Assembly: GCA_910574995.1 (NCBI GenBank)
Contig: CAJTCS010000001.1
Span: 186,001 to 250,000 of the forward strand
DNA from: Oscillospiraceae bacterium
Lineage (GTDB): Bacteria > Bacillota > Clostridia > Oscillospirales > Acutalibacteraceae
DNA length: 64,000 nt
Direction: 5' to 3'
The notes beneath the pieces are model-generated. The model ran no database searches, was not told where the DNA came from, and worked only from the letters and a program-made list of their open reading frames with translations. A program made the translations under genes and the position numbers. This document shows, one piece after another, positions 42,854 through 52,321 of the stretch. Positions within the stretch are counted from its first letter, which is position 1. The number at the start of each line of letters is the position of its first letter.

Positions 42854-43795
42854 ATGAGACATCTGATAGACCCGCTGGACTTTACCCGGGAGGAGACGGA
42901 CCGGCTGCTGGGCCTGGCGGACCGGATCTGGGAGCACCCGGCGGAATACGCCCACAGCTGTGACGGAAGGGTACTGGCCACCTTGTTCTACGAGCCCAGC
43001 ACCCGCACCCGGCTTAGCTTCGAATCGGCCATGCTGCGACTGGGGGGGCAGGTGTTGGGGTTTGCCTCGTCGGACAGCAGCTCGGCCGCTAAGGGCGAAA
43101 GCGTGGCGGACACCATCCGCATGATTTCCGGATATGCGGATATCGCCGCTATGCGCCACAGCAAGGAGGGCGCGCCCTTTGTGGCTTCCCGATATTCCGC
43201 CATCCCTGTGATAAACGCCGGGGACGGCGGGCACCAGCACCCTACACAGACCCTGACCGACCTGTTTACCATCCGCCGCCGGCACGGGCGGGTCGGCGGC
43301 GTGACCATCGGCCTGTGCGGGGACCTGAAATTCGGCCGTACGGTGCATTCCCTTATCAAGTCGCTGGTACGCTATGAGGACGTGCGGTTCATCTTCATCT
43401 CGCCGGAAGAGCTGCGGGTGCCCAGCTATATCCTGAAAGAGGTGGTAGAGCCCTCTGGCCACACATGGCGGGAGGCCCGCGCCATGGAAGAGGTCATGCC
43501 GGAACTGGACATCCTCTATATGACGCGGGTGCAGCGGGAACGGTTCTTCAACGAGGAAGACTACGTGCGCCTGAAAGATTCCTATATCCTCACGCCGGAA
43601 AAGCTGTGTGCAGCCAAGGAAAGCCTGTCCATTTTGCACCCCCTGCCCCGGGTCAATGAGATTGCCCCAGAGGTGGACCACGACCCCCGGGCGGTGTATT
43701 TCCAGCAGGCGCGGGGGGGCGTCTTTGTGCGCATGGCGCTGCTGCTGGCCCTGTTGGGCCTGGAAAAAGGCGTTTTAGACGGGGAGGGGGCATAA
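42854..43795 (+). CDS. pyrB: Aspartate carbamoyltransferase catalytic subunit
   Basis: This 313-aa enzyme makes N-carbamoyl-aspartate, the committed step of pyrimidine synthesis. The carbamoyl-phosphate motif [16 protein letters not shown] (about 46-61), [18 protein letters not shown] (about 122) and the loop HPLPRVNEI (about 260) are all present. The ATG follows AAAGGAGAGGCGCAT. The regulatory subunit gene follows after 3 nt, so this is an allosteric, PyrBI-type enzyme. Confidence 0.96.
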   Translation: MRHLIDPLDFTREETDRLLGLADRIWEHPAEYAHSCDGRVLATLFYEPSTRTRLSFESAMLRLGGQVLGFASSDSSSAAKGESVADTIRMISGYADIAAMRHSKEGAPFVASRYSAIPVINAGDGGHQHPTQTLTDLFTIRRRHGRVGGVTIGLCGDLKFGRTVHSLIKSLVRYEDVRFIFISPEELRVPSYILKEVVEPSGHTWREARAMEEVMPELDILYMTRVQRERFFNEEDYVRLKDSYILTPEKLCAAKESLSILHPLPRVNEIAPEVDHDPRAVYFQQARGGVFVRMALLLALLGLEKGVLDGEGA

Positions 43796-43798
43796 TCC

Positions 43799-44218
43799 AT
43801 GCTGAACATAGACAGTATAGAAAACGGGATCGTAATCGACCATATCACGGCGGGCAGGGGCATGCGGGTATATGAACTGCTGGAGTTGGACCGGCTGGAC
43901 ACCTGCGTGGCCATCATCAAAAATGCAAAAAGCGAAAAATTCGGCAAAAAGGACATCATTAAAATTGAGGGCGTAACGGATATCGACCTGGATGTGCTGG
44001 GCTTCATTGACGACCACGCCACTGTGTGTACGATCCGGGACGGGCGGCTGGCGGAAAAGAAGCAGCCCCGCCTGCCCCAAAAGCTGGTAAACATCGTCAG
44101 CTGCAAAAACCCCCGGTGCATCACCAGCGTGGAGAACGTAGACCAAGTATTTTACCTTTGCGATGAAAAAGCCCACCGTTACCGCTGCCGCTATTGCGAG
44201 CAGGAATACAGGAAGTGA
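43799..44218 (+). CDS. pyrI: Aspartate carbamoyltransferase regulatory subunit
   Basis: This 139-aa subunit binds nucleotide effectors (CTP/ATP) and holds catalytic trimers together. The N-terminal allosteric domain has IENGIVIDHITAGRGMRVYE; the C-terminal zinc domain has CKNPRC and CRYC pairs (Cys-x4-Cys and Cys-x2-Cys), as in E. coli PyrI. It is coupled to pyrB. Confidence 0.95.
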   Translation: MLNIDSIENGIVIDHITAGRGMRVYELLELDRLDTCVAIIKNAKSEKFGKKDIIKIEGVTDIDLDVLGFIDDHATVCTIRDGRLAEKKQPRLPQKLVNIVSCKNPRCITSVENVDQVFYLCDEKAHRYRCRYCEQEYRK

Positions 44219-44226
44219 GGGGACAC

Positions 44227-44427
44227 ATGGGAAAACAAGGGGCGGCACGGCGCAAGCCCAGCCAGGCGGGGAAGATTTTCCTGGCAGTGATGACGTTTTT
44301 AAATTTGCTGCTGACGCTGGCGCTGTCCTTCCAGCGCAGGCGGGAGATCATACACGCCATAGAAGGGGACGGGGGCGTAAAGCTGCTTGTTACCCAGGCG
44401 GGGGAAAATAACGGGGCCCGCCCTTGA
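44227..44427 (+). CDS. Small single-pass membrane protein, 66 aa
   Basis: This short protein has a basic N-terminus (MGKQGAARRKPSQAGK), one hydrophobic helix (FLAVMTFLNLLLTLALSF) and a soluble tail. The ATG lies 8 nt after the pyrI stop with GTGAGGGG as ribosome site. No family recognised. Its end overlaps the rplU promoter region. Confidence 0.5.
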   Translation: MGKQGAARRKPSQAGKIFLAVMTFLNLLLTLALSFQRRREIIHAIEGDGGVKLLVTQAGENNGARP

Positions 44428-44452
44428 CTTTGCCCCCAGGCTGTGGTATAGT
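44424..44452 (+). promoter_or_regulatory. Sigma-A promoter for rplU-prp-rpmA
   Basis: TTGACT (44424-44429), 17 bp, TATAGT (44447-44452). Confidence 0.82.
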
Positions 44453-44462
44453 GTATAAGCCG

Positions 44463-44555
44463 CATACTGCGGGCGCGGGGGGATACCCCTGCACAAGCGG
44501 CCGGGGCAGCCGGCCCGCCTGGCAGCAGCGAGACTATCAGAAAAGGCAGGAAACA
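44463..44555 (+). promoter_or_regulatory. L21 leader-like structured 5' UTR
   Basis: The leader between the promoter and rplU can fold into a three-way junction. GCGGGC (44469-44474) pairs with GCCCGC (44513-44518) around hairpins GGGG/CCCC and CCGG/CCGG. Location and general shape fit the Firmicute ribosomal protein L21 leader, a putative autoregulatory site. I could not check it against a covariance model. Confidence 0.5.
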
Positions 44556-44557
44556 AG

Positions 44558-44866
44558 ATGTTTGCAGTTATCGAGACCGGCGGGAAACAGTATAAGGTCC
44601 AGCAGGGTGACGAGCTCTACATTGAAAAGCTGGATGCCGCGGACGGCGATACCGTCACCTTCCCGGTGCAGGCGTTGTTCGGCGAAGGGGAAACCAAGGT
44701 GGGTACCCCTGTTGTCCAGGGCGCTTCCGTCACCGCCAAGGTGCTGAAATCTGGCAAGGCCAAGAAAATTACGGTGTTTACCTATAAGCCCAAGAAGAAC
44801 TCCAAGCGGAAGATGGGCCACCGCCAGCCTTACACCAAGGTACAGATCGAGGCTGTCAACGGCTAA
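44558..44866 (+). CDS. rplU: 50S ribosomal protein L21
   Basis: This 102-aa ribosomal protein has the canonical N-terminus [20 protein letters not shown] and C-terminal [20 protein letters not shown]. It is the first gene of the conserved rplU-prp-rpmA block. The ATG follows AAAAGGCAGGAAACAAG. Confidence 0.97.
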   Translation: MFAVIETGGKQYKVQQGDELYIEKLDAADGDTVTFPVQALFGEGETKVGTPVVQGASVTAKVLKSGKAKKITVFTYKPKKNSKRKMGHRQPYTKVQIEAVNG

Positions 44867-45193
44867 GTGGTCACAGCCCATTTCATTACCCCCCCAGATG
44901 GCAGGCTGCTGGGTTTCCATCTTAGCGGTCATGCGGGCTGTGGGGAAGCAGGGCAGGACATTGTGTGCGCGGCGGTGTCCTCCGCAGCGTACCTGGTGGT
45001 GAACGCCGCCATGGAGATCTTGTCCATAACGCCCTTAGCCCTAGAGGTGGGGGAGGGCGAGATGCTCTTCGAGATCAGCCAACAGGACGAGCCTGCCTGC
45101 CGTATATTGCTGGCAGGGCTGAAGCTGCATTTGTTGGGGCTGGAAGAGCAATACCCTGAGGCCATACAGGTCTGGTATGTTCCAGACGGCTGA
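44867..45193 (+). CDS. prp: Ribosomal-processing cysteine protease Prp
   Basis: This 108-aa cysteine protease (YsxB) removes the N-terminal extension of L27 before ribosome assembly. Catalytic His22 and Cys34 lie in GHAGCGEAGQDIVCAAVSS. The GTG start directly abuts the rplU stop codon. The L27 encoded next carries the matching cleavage motif. Confidence 0.95.
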   Translation: MVTAHFITPPDGRLLGFHLSGHAGCGEAGQDIVCAAVSSAAYLVVNAAMEILSITPLALEVGEGEMLFEISQQDEPACRILLAGLKLHLLGLEEQYPEAIQVWYVPDG

Positions 45194-45243
45194 AAACAGT
45201 TGTGCTTAACTAAATTTATTTTTGGGAAAGGAAGGCAATCGTC

Positions 45244-45522
45244 ATGCTGAAAATAGACATCCAGCTTTTCGCCCACAAAAAGGGCATGGGCTCTACCAAG
45301 AACGGCCGCGATTCCGAATCCAAACGCCTGGGCGTAAAGCGCGCCGACGGGCAGTTTGTCCTGGCTGGGAACATCCTGGTCAAGCAGCGCGGCACCAAGA
45401 TCCATCCCGGCGAGAACGTAGGCCGCGGTTCGGACGACACCTTGTTTGCCAAGGTGGATGGGAAGGTTCGTTTCGAGCGCATGGGCGCGGACCGCAAGAA
45501 AGTCAGCGTATACGCCGAATAA
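45244..45522 (+). CDS. rpmA: 50S ribosomal protein L27 with cleavable N-terminal extension
   Basis: This 92-aa L27 begins with [14 protein letters not shown], the Firmicute extension removed by Prp (consensus MLKLNLQFFASKKG, about nine residues cleaved). The mature part starts [21 protein letters not shown]27 contacts the peptidyl transferase centre. The ATG follows AAAGGAAGGCAATCGTC. Confidence 0.97.
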   Translation: MLKIDIQLFAHKKGMGSTKNGRDSESKRLGVKRADGQFVLAGNILVKQRGTKIHPGENVGRGSDDTLFAKVDGKVRFERMGADRKKVSVYAE

Positions 45523-45671
45523 GAACGGGAAAGAATAATGACCTGGAAGAGCTTCTTCGGCAGCCGCTGAAGGAGCTTTTTTGTCTAAAGCCATCCCCAT
45601 CCTGTATATCCTTTAAACCCCTGTTGCCGGCCTTACAATGCCGCCCGGGGGGCGGGAAGGTTTTGGGGATG

Positions 45672-47014
<1,343 letters not shown>

Positions 47015-47031
47015 GGAAAGGGGGCGGGCGC

Positions 47032-47430
47032 GTGGGACACAGCATACCTGCAAGGGAGTACAGCCCCTTGACGTTGGCTTTCCTGGGGGATTCCGTGTAC
47101 GAGCTGCTGGTGCGTAATTACCTGGTCTCCCAGGGGAATTGCCCGGTGCGCTCTTTAAATGGCCGGAAGGTGAAGCTGGTGTGCGCCAGGGCCCAGGCCA
47201 GGGCCCTGGAGAAGCTGCTTCCCTATCTGGCCGGGGACGAGATGGAAATCGTGCTGCGGGGGCGGAACGCCCACGTGCATGCGCCCCGAAACGCGGATAT
47301 TGCCGACTATCACGCCGCCACAGCCTTGGAGGCGTTGTTTGGCTATTTGTTTTTAGAGGACCGGGGCCCCCGGATGGGCCTGCTGTTTGCCGCCGCTATG
47401 CAGGAGGCGGAGGAACAGGAGGGCCTGTAG
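47032..47430 (+). CDS. mrnC: Mini-ribonuclease III
   Basis: This 132-aa RNase III-like endonuclease, lacking a dsRNA-binding domain, matures the 23S rRNA ends in B. subtilis. It has catalytic motif TLAFLGDSVYELLVRNYL (residues 13-30) and DYHAATALEALFGYLFL near 105. The GTG at 47032 follows GGAAAGGGGGCGGGC, 17 nt after obgE. A variant of the standard arrangement, in which mrnC lies near cysS, is not followed here. Confidence 0.92.
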   Translation: MGHSIPAREYSPLTLAFLGDSVYELLVRNYLVSQGNCPVRSLNGRKVKLVCARAQARALEKLLPYLAGDEMEIVLRGRNAHVHAPRNADIADYHAATALEALFGYLFLEDRGPRMGLLFAAAMQEAEEQEGL

Positions 47431-47464
47431 CGCCAGGCCCGGAGTTTTTGGCGAGGTGGAAGGT

Positions 47465-48382
47465 ATGGAGCATCAGAAGCTGAAGCATTTTCTTTTGGAC
47501 GCGTTGGTAATGACAGGGGGGGCCATGGCTTATGCCGTGTGTGTAAACGCCTTTACAGCCCCCAACAACATTGCGGCCGGGGGCATAACGGGCGTGGCCA
47601 CCATGCTGCAATATGTGTTCGGTACGCCCATTGGCCTGATGGTGTTCCTTATCAACCTGCCCATCGTCATTTGGGGCGTGGTGGAAATCGGCTATAAGCT
47701 GGTGGTGAAGACCTTGGCGGCCATTGTGCTGTCTTCTGTTATGATCGACTTGTTTGCCAGGTTCGTCCCCGCCTACCGGGGGGACCCGATTTTGGTGGCC
47801 ATTTTTGCCGGCGTGTGCGAGGGCATCGGCCTGTCCCTTACGTTCACCCGGGGGGCCACCACCGGCGGCACAGACCTGGTGGCGCGCATCCTGGGGCGCA
47901 GGCTGCCCCAGCTTTCCATGGGCAAGCTGATGCTGGCCATAGACGGGATCATCGTGGCGGCCTCGGCTTTCGTATACGGCAGTATTGAAAACGCCATGTA
48001 TGCCTGCATCGTCATCTTTGTGTCCACCAGCCTGATCGATTCCATCCTGTATGGCACAGACGTGGGCACAGGCAAGCTGTTCTTCGTCATGTCCCCCCAG
48101 GTGCGGGAGATGGGGGACCGCATCATGCGGGAGGTTGAACGGGGCGTTACCTATCTGGACTCCCAGGGCGGCTATAGCAAGGAGCCTGGGCAGACGCTGC
48201 TGTGCGTGGTCCGCCGGTTCGAGGTGTACCAGGTGCAGTCCATCATCCGGGCGGTAGACCGGAACGCGTTTGTCGTCATAGGGGACGCGGGGGAGATAAC
48301 CGGCGAGGGCTTTAAATCTGTGCACCCGGATGACAAGTCCCTGAAAGAGCTGTGGGAGGCCCTGCGGGCCAAGAAGGGCTGA
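47465..48382 (+). CDS. YitT family membrane protein (DUF161/DUF2179)
   Basis: This 305-aa protein has about five or six membrane helices (1-215) with the family motif NNIAAGGITGVATML and GATTGGTDLVARIL, and a C-terminal soluble DUF2179 domain (about 220-300). The function of YitT proteins is unknown; transport has been proposed. ATG 47465 follows GAGGTGGAAGGT. It follows mrnC by 34 nt. Confidence 0.9.
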   Translation: MEHQKLKHFLLDALVMTGGAMAYAVCVNAFTAPNNIAAGGITGVATMLQYVFGTPIGLMVFLINLPIVIWGVVEIGYKLVVKTLAAIVLSSVMIDLFARFVPAYRGDPILVAIFAGVCEGIGLSLTFTRGATTGGTDLVARILGRRLPQLSMGKLMLAIDGIIVAASAFVYGSIENAMYACIVIFVSTSLIDSILYGTDVGTGKLFFVMSPQVREMGDRIMREVERGVTYLDSQGGYSKEPGQTLLCVVRRFEVYQVQSIIRAVDRNAFVVIGDAGEITGEGFKSVHPDDKSLKELWEALRAKKG

Positions 48383-48393
48383 AGCCCAAATAG

Positions 48394-48434
48394 GACAGGG
48401 ACCCGGTAAGCTTACGCTTACCGGGTCCCTGTCT
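48394..48434. terminator. Bidirectional terminator after yitT-type gene
   Basis: A perfect stem of about 18 bp (GACAGGGACCCGGTAAGC / GCTTACCGGGTCCCTGTC) with a 4-nt loop. It can serve the YitT gene and the Asn/Gln-rich gene on the other strand, although T-runs are weak. Confidence 0.75.
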
Positions 48435-48454
48435 GGGCCGCTGTGGGTCTCCGG

Positions 48455-48601
48455 TCAGTCCTCGTAATCCTTGTTGTTGGACTGCTGATTCTGGGACTGG
48501 TTCTGGTTGCGGTTCTGGGAATTCTGGTTGTTCTGGTTTTTGCTGTTCTGGCCCTGCTTGTTATTCTGGTTCTTGTTCTGGTTCTGGTTGCTCATCTTCA
48601 T
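48455..48601 (-). CDS. Asn/Gln-rich small protein, 48 aa
   Basis: A 48-codon gene encodes a protein made almost only of Asn, Gln, Ser and Lys/Arg: it starts MKMSNQNQNKNQNNKQGQNS and ends QQSNNKDYED. It has no hydrophobic core, no Cys and no signal peptide, so it is probably disordered. AAAGAAGGGC precedes the start; ATG 48595 is an alternative. The composition recalls gamma-type small acid-soluble spore proteins and other hydrophilic stress peptides, but homology is not shown. It has its own terminator-like stem and a hairpin-rich upstream region. Confidence 0.6.
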   Translation of the reverse strand: MKMSNQNQNKNQNNKQGQNSKNQNNQNSQNRNQNQSQNQQSNNKDYED

Positions 48602-48672
48602 GCCCTTCTTTCTTTAGCTTTTTCGGTCCCCTTGGAAAAGGCAGGCGCGTCTATAGCGCGTGTTTTCCATGC

Positions 48673-48792
48673 ATATCCCTCCGTCCCTTGGGCAAAGGGA
48701 TATAGTTAACACGGTTCAAAAGAAGTATACTGCTTTTGAACCGGGCGGCTTTGCCGCCCAACTTGAAAATAGGTATCTACCGATTTTCAAGT
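48673..48792. repeat. Tandem array of four hairpins
   Basis: Four stem-loops follow one another: ATATCCCT/AGGGATAT (48673-48703), GGTTCAAAAG/CTTTTGAACC (48713-48742), GGGCGG/CCGCCC (48743-48759) and ACTTGAAAAT/ATTTTCAAGT (48761-48792). They fill the gap between the Asn/Gln-rich gene and the methyltransferase gene. The remaining 200 nt to 49001 show no gene. Confidence 0.7.
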
Positions 48793-49000
48793 GCGTTTAC
48801 TATATGCATAAAGCCTAAAGGCTTTCCCCAAAAACCGCGCGGGATGGGCTTTGCGCGCTGCCTGTTTCCGTATACTATTGTGTTCGGCAGGCGAAGGTTT
48901 ATGCGGGAAGGGGAAGTTTTTTCTTATTTTTACTTGCAGCCAGCCCCATGTTTCTTTTAACTGAGGGAATTTTATATCAATCGGATTTGTGAGGTGCCCT

Positions 49001-50338
49001 ATGCAGCTTCCCGGAAAATTTATAGAAAATATGCGGGCCATCCTGGGCCCCGAGCTCCCAGGCTTCCTGGCCTGCTGCGAGAGGCCCCCATACGCGGGGG
49101 TGCGGCTGAACCCCTTGAAAGCCACAGAGGATGTGTTACGGGCCAGCCTGCCTTTCCCCTTAGACCCCGCCCCCTTCTCGCCTTTTATGTTTTATGCCCC
49201 AATAGGGTGGAGGCCCGGGGACTTGGCAGCCCACCATGCGGGCATGTTTTATTCCCAAGAACCTTCCGCCGCCAGCGCCGTTACCGCCCTGGACCCCCAG
49301 CCGGGGGAACGGGTGCTGGACCTGTGCGCGGCCCCTGGGGGGAAGTCCACCCAGATTGCCGGGGCGCTGGGGGGAAGCGGCCTGCTTTGGTCCAACGAGG
49401 TTGTCCGCGGCCGGGCGGACGTCTTGCTTTCCAACCTGGAGCGGCTGGGGGTGCGCAACGCTGTGGTATCTTCCTGCCATCCCCAGCGGCTGTGTGAAGG
49501 GCTTGCCGGGTGGTTTCACCGGGTGCTGGTAGACGCGCCTTGTTCGGGCGAAGGTATGTTCCGCCGGGACCCCAGCGCCATAGCCCAATGGACGCCGGAA
49601 AGCCCCGCCGCCTGCGCCCAGCGCCAACGGGGCATCTTGGATTCCGCCTGCCTGGCCGTGAAAGAAGGCGGGGTGCTGGTATACTCTACCTGCACTTTTT
49701 CCCGAGAAGAGAACGAGGCGGTCTGCCAGGCGTTCCTGGCTTCCCACCCGGAGTTCCAGCCGGAAATCATCCCCGCCGCCTTTGGGCGGCCAGCCCTGGA
49801 CGGGGGCCCGGCCCGGCGCATTTTCCCCATGGATGGGGGCGAGGGGCACTTTGTGGCCCGGTTCCGGCGGGTGGGGGCCAATCCCCCGAAAAGGAAGCCC
49901 TTCGCGTACCCAGCTGTCCCCCAAGAGGCTGCCAGGCTTTACGAAGAGCTTTTTGTAGACGGTATCCCCGGTTTTATGGGGCAATTTGGCCCCCGGGTGC
50001 TGCTGCTTCCCCCAGGCCTGCCAGAGCTTGCGGGTCTGGGCGTGCTGCGGGCCGGGGTAGAACTGGCCCAAGTAAAGGGCAGGCGTTTGGCTCCTTGCCA
50101 TGGGGGATTTGTATCCCACAGACGGGAGGACTGCTTGAAAGCCATAGATTTTCCGCCGGACGCGCCAGAACTGGCGGCTTTCTTCCACGGGGAGGAGATT
50201 GCCTGCCCCCACAGCGGCTATACCGCTGTCTGCGTAAGCGGAGTGGTGGCAGGCTTTGGCAAAGCCTCGCAAGGCCGCCTGAAAAACCATTACCCTAAGG
50301 GCCTCCGCAGGCAGCGTCCCGCTGCACCTGTATCGTGA
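49001..50338 (+). CDS. RsmB/RsmF (NOP2/Sun) family RNA m5C methyltransferase
   Basis: This 445-aa SAM-dependent RNA cytosine-C5 methyltransferase has an N-terminal PF17125-like region (1-65), the SAM motif VLDLCAAPGGKSTQIAGAL (about 103), VDAPCSGEGMFRRDP (catalytic Cys near 181), VLVYSTCTFSREENE (second Cys near 230) and a C-terminal PUA/RsmF-like domain (about 290-430). ATG 49001 follows GTGAGGTGCCCT. The last 10 or so codons lie inside the first unit of a 95-bp tandem repeat, so the natural C-terminus may have been altered. Confidence 0.93.
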   Translation: MQLPGKFIENMRAILGPELPGFLACCERPPYAGVRLNPLKATEDVLRASLPFPLDPAPFSPFMFYAPIGWRPGDLAAHHAGMFYSQEPSAASAVTALDPQPGERVLDLCAAPGGKSTQIAGALGGSGLLWSNEVVRGRADVLLSNLERLGVRNAVVSSCHPQRLCEGLAGWFHRVLVDAPCSGEGMFRRDPSAIAQWTPESPAACAQRQRGILDSACLAVKEGGVLVYSTCTFSREENEAVCQAFLASHPEFQPEIIPAAFGRPALDGGPARRIFPMDGGEGHFVARFRRVGANPPKRKPFAYPAVPQEAARLYEELFVDGIPGFMGQFGPRVLLLPPGLPELAGLGVLRAGVELAQVKGRRLAPCHGGFVSHRREDCLKAIDFPPDAPELAAFFHGEEIACPHSGYTAVCVSGVVAGFGKASQGRLKNHYPKGLRRQRPAAPVS

Positions 50339-50549
50339 AGCTAACGCGCGGCATGGGAAAGGAGGTAGACCCGATCGCGGCCTTTATAGGAAAGCAAGGG
50401 GCCCTTTAGCGTCCCGCTGCACCTGTATCGTGAAGCCAGCATGCGGCATGGGAAAGGAGGTAGACCCGATAGCGGCCTTTATAGGAAAGCAAGGAGCCCT
50501 TTAGCGTCCCGCTGCACCTGTATCGTGAAGCTAACGCGCGGCATGGGAA
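50313..50549. repeat. 95-bp tandem direct repeat, 2.5 copies
   Basis: Units start at 50313, 50408 and 50503. Units 1 and 2 are full length with five substitutions; unit 3 ends after GGCATGGGAAA at 50549. Each full unit contains a short open frame ATG...TAG (MGKEVDPIAAFIGKQGAL) preserved in both copies, the two differences within it being synonymous. The array occupies the gap between the convergent methyltransferase and lipoprotein genes and overlaps the methyltransferase 3' end. Confidence 0.9.
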
Positions 50550-50558
50550 AAGGGCCCG

Positions 50559-51581
50559 CTACCCGTTGCTGTCTTCCTCCCAGTCTGCCTCGTCGCTGTA
50601 TGTTTCCCCGCCGTCTAAGGCGGCCTCTTCCAGGGGCTGCCAGGCTTCCCCATCCCAGGCCAGGGGATAGCGGGTGATGACGCATTGGATGTCCCAGGCA
50701 TAGCTGACGTCCCATTCGTCCCAGGTGAAGTACCGGTCCCAGGAAATCTGGCAGTCCTCATAGTCCGGGTTCACCTCGGCAAAGGTGACGCCGTCTTCAT
50801 CTACAGCCCGCACCACCAAAGAATGCTCGTACTCCCACAGCCGGACATGGTCCCCTACCCGGAGGCCATCATAGTCTTCCAGGAAGAAATAGGGGGCTTC
50901 CTGGCCGAAAAGCTGGTCGCTGAGCAGGCAGGCGAAGCCCAGGCATTGGCACAGGTAGTCGTATTCAGGGAAAAGCCCTTGGGCGGGGCTTTCATACAAA
51001 TTGCAGTATAGCTGGTCGTACAGGCTGTGCTCACAGGGGGTGTCCGTGATGGAAAAGGGTGTTTCCAGGCCCCAGGGTAAATCCTGGTCCGCGTGGTTCC
51101 AATATTGCCCTTGTGGAAGCTGCTGTTCCAGGGCCTTCATGCGTTGTTCCAACAGGGAGTGCGTCAGGGTGGCTTGGCCTATTTCCTCCCCATATACCGG
51201 ATAGAGGTCTTCGCCGTATAGGTAGCCCCCTTCAAAAGAAAACCACACCACACTGTCCGCAGCCTCTACAGTCAAGGTCTCTTCGGCGGGTATAAACGAT
51301 CCTGTAGGCTGGTCCCCGTTAGGCCCCGCGAAGACTGGGGCGCCCCAGGGCACGTACACGCTCAGCCCTTGGGGTTCCTCCTCCACAGCTTTGGGCTGGC
51401 GCATAGATTGGAATACCCCCCACTGGGCCCCAGGCGCGCCTGCATCTTCCAGCCCGCTGGCTGCCAAAGTACTGCTTTCTGCCAGGGGCGGTGCGCTGGG
51501 CAGATGGTCATTATGGTCGTTGCCGCAGCCTCCCAGCAGCAGGAAGGCCCATATAAGGCAAAGCAGCTTTGCGCGCCGCAT
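50559..51581 (-). CDS. Secreted lipoprotein with possible papain-like cysteine peptidase/amidase domain
   Basis: This 340-aa acidic protein has a lipoprotein signal (MRRAKLLCLIWAFLLLGGC, lipobox LGGC), an SH3-like stretch (about 70-115, VYVPWGAPVFAGPNG) and a C-terminal domain with QCLGFACLLSDQLFG (Cys near 203), EYEHSLVVRAV (His near 245) and FAEVNPDYEDC. This Cys...His...Asn order resembles CHAP/papain-like amidases of Clostridia. It may be a cell-wall or peptide-cleaving enzyme anchored outside the membrane. The very acidic C-terminal tail (DEADWEEDSNG) is disordered. Divergent from rnhA. Family assignment is tentative. Confidence 0.65.
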   Translation of the reverse strand: MRRAKLLCLIWAFLLLGGCGNDHNDHLPSAPPLAESSTLAASGLEDAGAPGAQWGVFQSMRQPKAVEEEPQGLSVYVPWGAPVFAGPNGDQPTGSFIPAEETLTVEAADSVVWFSFEGGYLYGEDLYPVYGEEIGQATLTHSLLEQRMKALEQQLPQGQYWNHADQDLPWGLETPFSITDTPCEHSLYDQLYCNLYESPAQGLFPEYDYLCQCLGFACLLSDQLFGQEAPYFFLEDYDGLRVGDHVRLWEYEHSLVVRAVDEDGVTFAEVNPDYEDCQISWDRYFTWDEWDVSYAWDIQCVITRYPLAWDGEAWQPLEEAALDGGETYSDEADWEEDSNG

Positions 51582-51620
51582 GGCAGGCGCCCCCCTTTCG
51601 TAGCGGAAAGATATGCACAT

Positions 51621-51650
51621 ATTGTAGCGTAGGGATTCTAGAAAAGTCAA
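51621..51650 (-). promoter_or_regulatory. Sigma-A promoter for lipoprotein gene
   Basis: On the minus strand, TTGACT (51650-51645), 18 bp, TACAAT (51626-51621). Confidence 0.75.
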
Positions 51651-51698
51651 ATGAAAAGATTGTGAATTTTGTCGCTTTTTGTAGAAAAGGAGAGAAGT

Positions 51699-52307
51699 AT
51701 GGCAGGGACTAAGAAAAAATATTATGCTGTTATTGGCGGGAAAAGCGGTACGGCCATTTACAGCAGCTGGGACCAGTGCCGGGCCCAGGTCATGGGCGTG
51801 AAAGGGGTTGTATATAAGGGCTTCCTTACCCGGGGGGAGGCGGAAGCTTTCCTTTCCCAAGGCTCTGCCCCCAAGCCCCCGGCCGGGGGCCCGCCCCAGG
51901 ACCTGGCAATAGCCTATGTAGACGGAAGCTATTATAAGGGCGTGTTTTCCTGCGGGGCGGTGCTGTTTTACCAAGGGGAGCAGATAGAATTTTCGGAGAA
52001 ATTCCACGACAAAGAGCTGGCGGCCATGCACAACGTGGCGGGGGAGATCATGGGGGCCCTGACGGTAATACGCTATTGCTTAGAAAAGGGTATCCCGGCT
52101 TTGGAGATCCACCACGATTATGAAGGCGTGGCCAAATGGGCTTTGGGCATGTGGAAAGCCAACAAGCCCGGCACCATCGCCTATGCCGCCGCCTGCAAAG
52201 AGGCCATGGACAGGCTGGACCTGACCTTTGTAAAGGTGAAGGGCCACTCGGGCGACACCTATAACGACCTGGCGGATAGCCTGGCTAAACGGGCCCTGGG
52301 GCTGTAA
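51699..52307 (+). CDS. rnhA: Ribonuclease HI with N-terminal hybrid-binding domain
   Basis: This 202-aa enzyme cleaves RNA in RNA-DNA hybrids. The N-terminal RHBD/viroplasmin domain (KKYYAVIGGKSGTAIYSSWD, 5-50) binds hybrid; the RNase H domain (about 65-202) has catalytic acids in YVDGSYYKG, GEIMGAL, HHDYEGV and YNDLADSLAK. Both halves look complete. The ATG follows AAAAGGAGAGAAGT. It is divergent from the lipoprotein gene. Confidence 0.94.
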   Translation: MAGTKKKYYAVIGGKSGTAIYSSWDQCRAQVMGVKGVVYKGFLTRGEAEAFLSQGSAPKPPAGGPPQDLAIAYVDGSYYKGVFSCGAVLFYQGEQIEFSEKFHDKELAAMHNVAGEIMGALTVIRYCLEKGIPALEIHHDYEGVAKWALGMWKANKPGTIAYAAACKEAMDRLDLTFVKVKGHSGDTYNDLADSLAKRALGL

Positions 52308-52321
52308 CGCCCTCCCTGCCC

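Noticed and set aside
50313-50549. CRISPR array
   Set aside because: The 95-bp units are contiguous with no unique spacers and only 2.5 copies, and there are no cas genes.
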